A stretch of 64,000 nucleotides of DNA from Acanthaster planci. Taxonomy: Eukaryota > Echinodermata > Asteroidea > Valvatida > Acanthasteridae. Below the pieces are notes generated by a model. It ran no database searches and was not told the DNA's origin. It worked only from the letters and a program-made list of their open reading frames with translations. Shown here in pieces: positions 52,801 through 60,689 of the stretch. The stretch lies in assembly GCF_001949145.1 (NCBI RefSeq), contig NW_019091358.1, positions 2,474,535-2,538,534 of the forward strand, given 5' to 3'. The first letter of the stretch is position 1. The number at the start of each line of letters is the position of its first letter. Made by a program: the position numbers and the translations under genes.

Positions 52801-55331
52801 GTTCACTACATATCGAAATATAACCCTTAAGAAGCCCCACGCACTTACGGTAGTATATCCCATACACCACATATGCTGCGACGAATGCGCCGATGAATTG
52901 AGCTGCTATCCAGAGTGGGGCCCGTCGCCACGCAAACTTGCCAACCGATGCCAGGCCCACAGTAATTGATGGATTCACGTGGCCTCCTGCAAAGCCATTG
53001 TATGAAAAGACTCCAGTTAAGCTGCACACAAGTTATTTTTTTAATATCTTATTTGATTCTCAGCGAGCCTGAGCTCAGTGGCCGAGTAGTAAGATGGACG
53101 AAACAGTGTTGCAGTCGAGATCTTTTCCGAGTTGGCAAATATACTTGGAAGACGTTGGTCAGTTACTTTAAGATGGAACACGTGTGTTTTAGCACAAAAA
53201 TGACGGGTTTTAGAGAAGGATACAAATATTTAAGAAAAGACTTACATGTTCTTTCTAATAAATGGCCATTGTCGGTGTACTTTTTTCTACAAAGACTCGG
53301 ACTCAATCGTAATCATAATCACTAGTATACCCTGAAATACTATAAAGTTTTTACATATTTAATGGGGACAGAAATAGCCCACACTAAAACACTGGTGTGA
53401 AAAGTTATCGCGAGCAAACGGGGCTGAACAAACTGCCGTCTATCAAGGGCAATGTCTTCCCTTCAGAATTGCAATGTTTACAAGCTTACAGTCATTTACA
53501 AAAGTTTAGGACCACCCATACAAAATGTACTAACCTGAGGAAAAACCGAACTTGAACCAATCAATCACGGCAACTTATGTTTACTTTGTTTACTGTTAAT
53601 GTGTAACCTGAGTATCTATTTAACTACATTTCCATGCTTTGAAATGTTAACAGTCTAATATTTAATGTGCCCTCATTTATTTCTGATTACTTAGACCGGC
53701 TTTTTACCCATGCTGCCTTGAAGGCAAAATGTCGTACAAGACTTGCCTTTGCAAAAAAAGTCATTCCAATGGGTATATAGCACTACACTGACGTTATGCA
53801 CCACTCGAAAATATGTTAAATAATCACTCAATGAGACAATGCAATGCAGACCCAGTGACAGAAATACCAATAAAAACCACAGGCGGTTTTAAATTTTTTG
53901 CAAATAACTACAGCTCAGAAGTTCATTTTAACGCCATTCACTGTTATTGACATGTGAAATCGTGAAGTCACATAATAACAATTTTGAACAGAATTTGCTC
54001 GACACGTACCCAACAGTTTCCTTTCTATTCGACTTCACCACTTTTTTGGTCCTTTTGTGCTCCTTCAGTCTTCGAATACATGGGAATAAAAAAGTGTACA
54101 CCTCCACCTTTCACCTAACAGCTACTGCTGGAGCCTCTTATGGTGTTTAGGCCAACAACAAAATCTTGAGCTCACTCGAATTCAGCTTTTTGTATCGTTT
54201 ACAACTATATGATGGTCTTCTGTTCGTCGGTCTGCCTTTTATATGTTAGTCCCCGTGTCACATCCGACCACAGCCTATATATACTCGTGCGAAGAGTGCA
54301 CCCACCTGACACCCCTACACCAGTGTAGATCCCAAATGCCACGCCCATGCCTGAGGTCAGCGCGGTGGAGACACGTGTGCCGGATGTGTAGCCGCTCACT
54401 GCGGCTTGGGCTAATCCGCCATCCACGAATAACTGTGACACCGTAAGAAGAGCAATTAGTGATGTGGAACACTGAGCGGAATTTTTGCTGCTGCATTCAG
54501 TGAGGAGACGAGGCTGGGATACCTATGCAAGATTTTCGTTTACAGGAAGACTCTACGGGATAACTGGTTTTCGTGACAGCAATCACACGCCCCCGTCACT
54601 CGTGAAATTGAAAGTAAAATCGGAGGTAACACAAATTGAACTCGGACAGCTTATGACCAAGGGCGTAGCCAAGGGTGTGGGGGCGGCGACCCCCAATAAT
54701 TAATTCCAGTCGGTAAATAGAGTTTCGGTCGGCAAATGAATCCACAATTAGTACATAAAAGATAGGCCTATACGTTGACCGTCAGCATTTCCCCTGAAGC
54801 ATGAAAATACAAGGATCACTTTGTGAATTTTACAAGACACGAGGTTGGAAAACATGTTTAACAAGTCGGCAAGTTGACCCCAGAGAAAAGAAAATGTCTT
54901 CGTTGCGCCACTGTTTGTGACTTGAGAGTTGGTGGCTTGTAATTGAGATGGACTTGTGTGTGAGAATTCATAAGGACTTGACTACATCCTTAAAATTGTT
55001 TGCAAAAAGGATGCTGAAGGCCCGGGGAACATTGTGAAGACCATGTGCACAGTGCATCAAAGTGGAGCACAGAGCAGCTATATGAAACAAGCAATACGTG
55101 CTACGAAATCGTGTCGACATACAGTCACGGCTAGTTGTTCACGGTTTTTTAAATGGGGGAAATGAAGATGGATATATGCGCACTGGTGTCGTACATTTAC
55201 ATTCCTAGTTTAATAAACATCTACCGTCTACTTACAACAAGTATGAAGGTTCCGGCCATCTCAGCGAGAATTCCACGTGCCAAGTTACTTTTAATGGCTA
55301 AATGCCTACGTATCGAATCGCAGACTGGCAT
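49667..55331 (-). CDS. Aquaglyceroporin A (AQP3/7/9/10-like), 6 exons, complete
   Basis: Membrane channel of the MIP family, glycerol-facilitator branch. Exons 55331-55236, 54432-54306, 52986-52849, 52073-51955, 51478-51261 and 49829-49667 join to 286 codons plus TGA. Visible: helix 1 ARGILAEMAGTFILV; first half-helix GGHVNPSIT, with NPS instead of NPA; loop C GNRTVFGPTG with a possible N-glycosylation site; second half-helix GAPMNPARD, whose Asp after NPAR marks glycerol channels; and a last helix starting GMHWWWVP. Length fits the family. Aligning on the NPA motifs, the usual aromatic before the second NPA is Ala, the usual Gly nine residues earlier is Ile and the helix-2 aromatic is Ser, so the selectivity filter is unusual. 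Intron 4 is GC-AG. No stop or frameshift. The nearest relative in the window is gene B, tandem on the same strand. Orthology to one vertebrate AQP is not claimed. Confidence 0.94.
49830..51260. other. Aquaglyceroporin A intron 5
   Basis: 1.4 kb with a tandem ~79-bp duplication (49902-50070) near the 3' splice site and a CCAAGGC-rich low-complexity stretch (about 50160-50280). Confidence 0.65.
49902..50070. repeat. Tandem duplication, ~79-bp unit, just over two copies
   Basis: AAATTCAGGTGACAGCGAGC (49906) and AAATTCAGGTAATAGTGAGC (49985) both continue TTTGGC...TTTAGGTCACTGTTT or a close variant. A third partial start, GATGAAATTCATGTAATAGG, follows at 50054. Confidence 0.85.
51261..51478 (-). 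CDS. Aquaglyceroporin A exon 5 (second NPA region)
   Basis: IINTGLLLHCTLMFFDERNG, then KPTKGMEPFF, VGLSVAVIILAWGHN, AGAPMNPARDLAGRLLSW and GYGADVW plus two bases. 218 bp, the same length and phases as the gene B counterpart. Acceptor AATAG, donor CA|GTAAGT. Confidence 0.95.
51625..51758. mobile_element. ~134-bp foldback element
   Basis: Left CAGACGTGCCAAC with TTCAGGAGGTCAGGCAT, and right ATGCCTGACCTCCCTCAGGA with GTTGGCAGGTCTG, are inverted arms, with CCACAC/GTGTGG inside. It lies in intron 4 of aquaglyceroporin A. Confidence 0.7.
51955..52073 (-). CDS. Aquaglyceroporin A exon 4 (loop C), GC donor
   Basis: (P)GLDHFDNGNRTVFGPTG, then TGGIFCTYPQPYFGLWVGL and AEQ. Acceptor TATAG|CT. The donor reads CAG|GCAAGT, a GC donor with otherwise ideal match. 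Length of 119 bp is the same as the gene B counterpart, which ends at the same CAG with a GT. Confidence 0.9.
52707..52848. repeat. 77-bp tandem duplication covering the exon 3 donor
   Basis: GCTGAATGTTCTTTACTGTT begins at 52707 and again at 52784. Both copies run on through CACTACAT, CGAAATATAACCCTTAAGAAG and CACTTAC, i.e. the GTAAGTG donor core on the minus strand. The offset is 77 bases with few mismatches. The second donor is a potential decoy site. Confidence 0.93.
52849..52986 (-). CDS. Aquaglyceroporin A exon 3 (first NPA region)
   Basis: (G)GHVNPSITVGLASVGKFAW, then RRAPLWIAAQFIGAFVAAYV and VYGIYY plus one base; first half-helix and helix 3. Acceptor TGCAG|GA, donor C|GTAAGT. Confidence 0.95.
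52987..54305. other. Aquaglyceroporin A intron 2
   Basis: 1.3 kb with a degenerate tRNA-like stretch at 53068-53125 and otherwise nothing recognised. Confidence 0.6.
53068..53125 (+). repeat. tRNA-like (SINE or tRNA relic) stretch
   Basis: CTGAGCTCAGTGGCCGAGTAG, then TAAGA, matches the D-arm/A box of Leu/Ser-type tRNAs; GCAGTCGAGATCT about 35 bases on could be a decayed B box. No complete cloverleaf can be drawn. Confidence 0.35.
54306..54432 (-). CDS. Aquaglyceroporin A exon 2
   Basis: LFVDGGLAQAAVSGYTSGTR, then VSTALTSGMGVAFGIYTGVG and VS plus one base; loop A and helix 2. Acceptor CACAG, donor G|GTGGGT. Confidence 0.93.
55236..55331 (-). CDS. Aquaglyceroporin A exon 1
   Basis: Thirty-two codons, MPVCDSIRRHLAIKSNLARG then ILAEMAGTFILV. 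The start is the only Met giving the short cytoplasmic N-terminus usual in the family. Donor GTT|GTAAGT, phase 0. Confidence 0.85.
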
Positions 55332-58300
55332 GACGGCTCCGAGTGACCCGGTTGGGTGTCCAGTGCAGACCGTGACAGCGAACCACTGACAAGAGACGGG
55401 GAAGGCGGGCCTGTCGGGGTTCGATGATCTTCTGCCGCGGCGCCGTGTACCCTTTCTACATGTACACTGGCCGCTATATTCTGAGCGATAATAAAAGATT
55501 GACGGAATAGGGTCTGCAGATTTTACGTCACAGTCGTGTTTTTACAACGAGTGGCTGTTAAAACTATGGCCAGACCTCAGTACAAAAGTAGCTGAATAAT
55601 TCATGGTGTTGAAAATGCAATGCAATTATCAAAACACCAAGTGAAACTCAACGTATTACATTATTACATACTAAATGAAAATACAACCCTATAGAGGGAC
55701 CCCAATACGACGCTTTTAGCGTCGATCTGCGCACTTCCGCGTTTGAAAACGAGGCTGTATGTGTCTGCTTCAATTCTTAATACGATCAGACGATTGAAAG
55801 TAAGGAGTTAAGACACAAAATACATAAAGGTATGTTAAATTCAGACTTTTCAGGCTGCAAAATTTTGAGGAAGAGTCTTTCAGGATAACTCGACACGTAA
55901 AATTAAAAGAAAAAATAACGACAATTGACCGCCAACTAACGTACCTGCGATACTAACGTATCTTGTGCAGTGGGCGTGGTTCACTACCTGGAGTGGCGTC
56001 ACTTTTACGAACCGGATACTCCATGTACTGTGTGGATTTCGCAGGCGGGCGCGACTAAGTTCAACACAGAGAGCCTCGGTTTTGATGCAGATATGCGCAG
56101 GCGGCGCTAATGTGAAATCCCTCTATTTAAACTTAATGAGACAAGTGTGCATTTTGAAAAAACTTCAGGTAAACTCGAAAACTAACCAATGGGTGGTTTT
56201 CTGCAATCGTTGGCTGCCGATAGGCAAAATGAGGGAGCTATATAAAAGCCATTTGTCAAAAAGTATTAACCCTGAAGACAAAGTGCATGGAAAGCGCTCC
56301 TTTAGACAAAAACCAAGCAATACACTGTACGTAAGTTTGAATAGTCTTTCACTTCATCCCCCTGCTGAGCAGTCCAAACAACTGTAACTTGTTTTAACTA
56401 GCCACCATTAACACCAATTGGGCATATTTGGCAGACATTTAAACATGAACTAATCTCGTGTACACAATTTCCCCTGTACTGGAGCTCACAATAGCACTGC
56501 GTTTGGATTGGGAGCGCAGAGAAAAAGATTTTCGTGTCTGCAAACGTTATTCGAATTAGTGCGTGGTCGCATTTCGAGCATATCTTAATGCGCTGCCCAT
56601 CTCACCGAGTCATTGGGGAAGAGTGCTTTTATTGGATTACACGTAGGGTGGAAGATTATACAAGCGCAGCTCCAAGCTTAAAAATGATAATGAAATTGAA
56701 ATGCTGTGGAAAGAAAAATTCTGTTCATTTTTCCCTTAGCGGATTACCACTACACGGTGCTCCATGTACCGACTTACATTATACCAGCAAAACTTATCGT
56801 ATTCGATTCATTTTTTTTAATTAGATGCACATGTCCTATCGAGGAATCTACCGTAACATACTGTACATGCACATAAAGTATTACCCATCCAACCCTCAAC
56901 ATCGGATGAGTCAATCTACTCGTCGGTTCATTCTGTTGCTCAAAAGCTGCTGTGACCATAGAAGCAGTACTACGCACTTTACCTCGAAGAATAGGAAACC
57001 ACGTCACAAAATGGGTGGGCAGTTTACTAGGCCTGAACACGACATCGAGTCAAAGTCGATGCAAACATGATGCAAACAAATGAATAAAATTCACAACTTA
57101 AACATGATGGCGATGCCTTCAATAGAAACAACACAATACGTTGGCTTCGCATGGCTTACTGGCGTGTGTTTCGCTTTGTGACAGCTGCGGGGCCGATTAC
57201 CATGTGCTGTGCGTCCTGTGCATTCACTGCAGGTGTACATGTACACGGTAGTCAGTATGGATGCATTCACTTCAATAAAAGGGGCAAGAGACGTCGAACC
57301 CTGCTCTGTGTAACTCTCTATAAAAATAAACAGACATCCTTCCCCCTCAATGGCACTGTGGCGTGCGTACAGGTATAAAAAGCATTTATCCACATCACCA
57401 AACGCCAGTGTGAATTCTTGTCGTGCTTGCCCAGCGAGAATCTGGCAGCTAGCGCTATGATCACTATGCCTAGTCGTGGTCAGTGCGCTGCATAAATTTA
57501 CAAACATTCGTCTAGCAAGGCCTAATACTTAGTGAGAGAAACAATCCTTCATTCTGTTGCATGAATCTTACCTTAGTTTTGACAGGGGTCCCGATTTGGC
57601 GTTATTCTATATATATATATCCAGCGCTGTAAATACAATGCCGGTAAAATTGCTATAAACACATACGCACACTTGGCAAAGTACGGGTGCCACTTATTAA
57701 TGTCAGTATAAACACCTCTGACCCTGCACACAGCGTACATGCCTTAATTGGCCCCTCTTGGGGGCGTTTTCCAGATGAAGGCGCCGCTTGGGGCCAATCG
57801 GGGCAAAGGGAAGTTGGAAAAATGTGAAGTTCAAGCTTTGTCGTTTTACACAGAATCAGCTGATAGAGGCATAAGGTTTAGTTTTAGAGCAACAAAATGG
57901 TCGTTTATAGCGCTTCACCCCGGGCGAGGTATGCCCGAATCAATGTTTAAAAATAATTCAAGGACTTGATGATCAAACCGAAAAACTTCAAAGTAATCTT
58001 AGGAAACAATTTACTTTCAAGTTTCACTTATGCTCCACTTTACAGTTCCGAATGGGTTTTGCTTTTTCAGTGGCGGAGCCAGGTCTTGATTAGGGGTTGA
58101 AAATAATGTGAAGAAAGTATTCTGTATCCGCAGTGAAAGGTAATCGGGCTCATCAAGCGACTTTGTCGTACACGAGAACGCACCCTACTACTGATTATAC
58201 AAACTCCCTTTGATGAACACTTCCAGGTTGACTTCCGATTCCATAGTTTCATGTAACTTTATGTGGTGGTTGTATGAATCGATGTCACTCTTATGAAGTT

Positions 58301-59847
58301 ATACGAACCGGAAAAACAGGCCACCCCATTCCGTAAAATAGGGGCGGGGGGGCTAGACACCATCTTTTTATGAAGGCACTGTTAAAGTAGTAGTATAAGA
58401 CAGTGCGTTTTTTTAGCTGAGGAAAGTGTCAGCGCGTAAGCAACGTGGTGTGTAAATTTTAGTGACACTTCTTAATTGTACCACATGCCTTTTGGGGGGA
58501 CTCTGACCACTAACATGATTTTTAAAAAATGGTTTAAGCCAAAATCCGTTTATTGATTAACTTTTTAAAAATTTAAGTTTGAAATGAAATTTCCAAGCCT
58601 TCTTCAAAGCATTCACGGCCCCCAGTACGTAATATTGTACGATTTCCTTGTATACGGTTAAGCATACATTACTGAAGTTATGGATAATCCTTAAGATATC
58701 CTTGAGAATGATTTCTCACTCCGCTAGTCGATCATAAAAATGCCTTTTCAGCTTTTTGAACATACTGGACGTTTCAAGGTCCAGAACTTTTATTTCAATC
58801 GAAGTAATTTCGATATCTGAAATAAATTCAGTAGGCCTTTAATACCCTACTGTCCACGGTCTCAGTACTACAGGAATTCCGACTTCTTAAATCAACATTG
58901 GAAGGGACATGCTAATAACTTGAGCAATGAAATGAACCCGAAATTAATGGTTGGTGAATAATTGTCTTCTCCGTGTCGAAGGAGATCTTAGCGAACAGGG
59001 TTGGTGATGTCGGACCAAGATTAAGTTCTTCCTAGACTGAATCATTAGCCAATTTATCAACGTATAAATTTCCTGATAAAGAACTGAACCATTAAACCCC
59101 ATCCATCGTGGTCTTCCAACCAATCTGCGACAGAGAAGCACGCAGGGGGCGGGGCTAACTGGAATGTCCGTTGTTGGAAACGTCATTGATAACCAGTAAG
59201 ATTTTTTTATAAAGACCTCTGGGCTGGAATAATTTCTTATAAATATGCACCCGTACTTTTCCAGGAATGTTATGATTAATTTGTTTTTGTGCACAGCGCT
59301 AAAAGATAACCTTCAATTTTTTGTAAGGTACACAAGTGTGGTCATGTTTTGTCACTTAAAACCTACATTAATACATATAAATTGTAGCCATCAAAGAATC
59401 TAACTACCCATCTTACTGTTTGTTACCTGGCGTACCTTACATTTGTTTTTTAAAAAAGTTTACTTAAGAAAGTTCAATCATGCTACTCTACCTAAATAAC
59501 ATACTTCGTGTCAGGTAAAAGGTGAATTGTTGGAGACATGCGTGAGAGTAGCTGCAGTATGACTGTTCTTTTAATAATACTACTATTTACAGATTTGTGT
59601 TGCTAAACTTCCCGAAGTTTAAATCTGTTTGCATGAGGTCGGTACCGATCTGTGACTTAGGCATCAGTTTACTTAAATAAAAGCCAGGCAGTGATGGCAG
59701 CATTTTTCAGCTTTATTTGCAAATTGTTGAAAAAGGTATAATTTTATATATATGAAGTTCCGGCTTTCGAAGAAGAAACTGCTTAAGCCAAAGCAAACTA
59801 TTTTTAATTGTCTTCAAGTCCTGGAGGGTAAAGTTGTGTAAGACACT
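55332..59847. other. Intergenic region between the two aquaglyceroporins
   Basis: 4.5 kb upstream of gene A and downstream of gene B. It holds a small hairpin (GACGCTTTTAGCGTC at 55709-55723), a (TA)n run near 57610 and a lone CAGTGGCGGAGC transposon-end word at 58069. Open frames of up to 140 codons show no family features. A possible AATAAA for gene B lies at 59712-59717 (minus). Confidence 0.6.
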
Positions 59848-59900
59848 CTAGAGAGAGTCGTCTTCCTCTCGGCGTTTCATCACAACATCTTCAGAAACAG
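59848..59900 (-). CDS. Possible alternative exon 7 of aquaglyceroporin B
   Basis: Spliced from the in-frame site at 60547, this 53-bp segment would encode (A)VSEDVVMKRREEDDSL and TAG, replacing the last two residues of exon 6. The acceptor is good (pyrimidine-rich, CAATTGTAG) and the phase fits exactly, giving a charged, acidic-ended tail like other aquaglyceroporin C-termini. The donor is weak (ATG|GTAATT). Chance cannot be excluded. Confidence 0.4.
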
Positions 59901-60538
59901 CTACAATTGCAAGGAAACAGACCATAAAACGACGTTAATTTGATAAGCAAAGACAACATAATGAAATTAAACAGTTGCATGTGTTTGTTGAGTAATAATT
60001 AGTTATACGACTGAAGTAACATCTGGGCACTGTGGTTTGACTTGTTGCAAAATTGCGGACCTGAGTGACATAATCTGTAAGGGAAATTTTGTCTATTTCT
60101 CAAATGTCGGCAGGCCATTTGCTAGCTGGGGCCTAAGGTGGCGCCGCCTAAACCCCCCCCCCGGCAAGCAGCTGCTCCTTCCTTCCCCCTCGGTAAAAAG
60201 CATATGCATCAAAACTATCTCTTGCTCTTGGGATTTGCCCCCAGCGTGTACATGCCCAACCATGCCCAAAGCTGGCGGTGGGGCGAAATGTCGGTCTAGT
60301 TCTGCTTTGTGTTAAGGCTTGTGCTCTGTGACTTTTGGCCATGTGTTTCCATACCACAGCTCCATCCTTTCAAGGTTGGGCGGTTATGTTCTGAAACCCC
60401 TCCAGACCTCGTGTCAAAGACAACGTTGCATAAAGCCCGCTGGCAAAGCCCTGACAACACTGAAACATGGGGATTAGACAGTACGCTGGTTTTGACTGCA
60501 AAAAAGGCTTTATCGCAATATCAACTATGATCCCTTTG

Positions 60539-60689
60539 TTAATTACCATATGCATCCCCTTCGGTGATTGGCAATTCGTCTTCCGGGGTATGATGGGCCT
60601 CCACACAGAGAATGTACAACAGGGCGCCCAGTACCGCTCCAATGCAGGGCCCAACGATCGGCACCCACCACCAATGCATTCCGTTGGGG
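60539..60689 (-). CDS. Aquaglyceroporin B exon 6 and TAA stop
   Basis: [20 protein letters not shown], then [29 protein letters not shown] and TAA (60541-60539). Acceptor TACAG|C. An alternative donor G|GTAATT at 60547/60546 would remove the last Gly-Asn and stop. Confidence 0.93.

Noticed and set aside
55965-56387. 140-codon plus-strand frame and the 138-codon minus-strand frame at 57091-57507
   Set aside because: Neither shows recognisable domains, signal peptide or conserved motifs, and both lie in the repeat-containing gap between the aquaporin genes.
58069-58090. Second hAT MITE starting CAGTGGCGGAGC
   Set aside because: No matching inverted end or 8-bp duplication was found nearby; the similar word at 41380 also lacks a partner.
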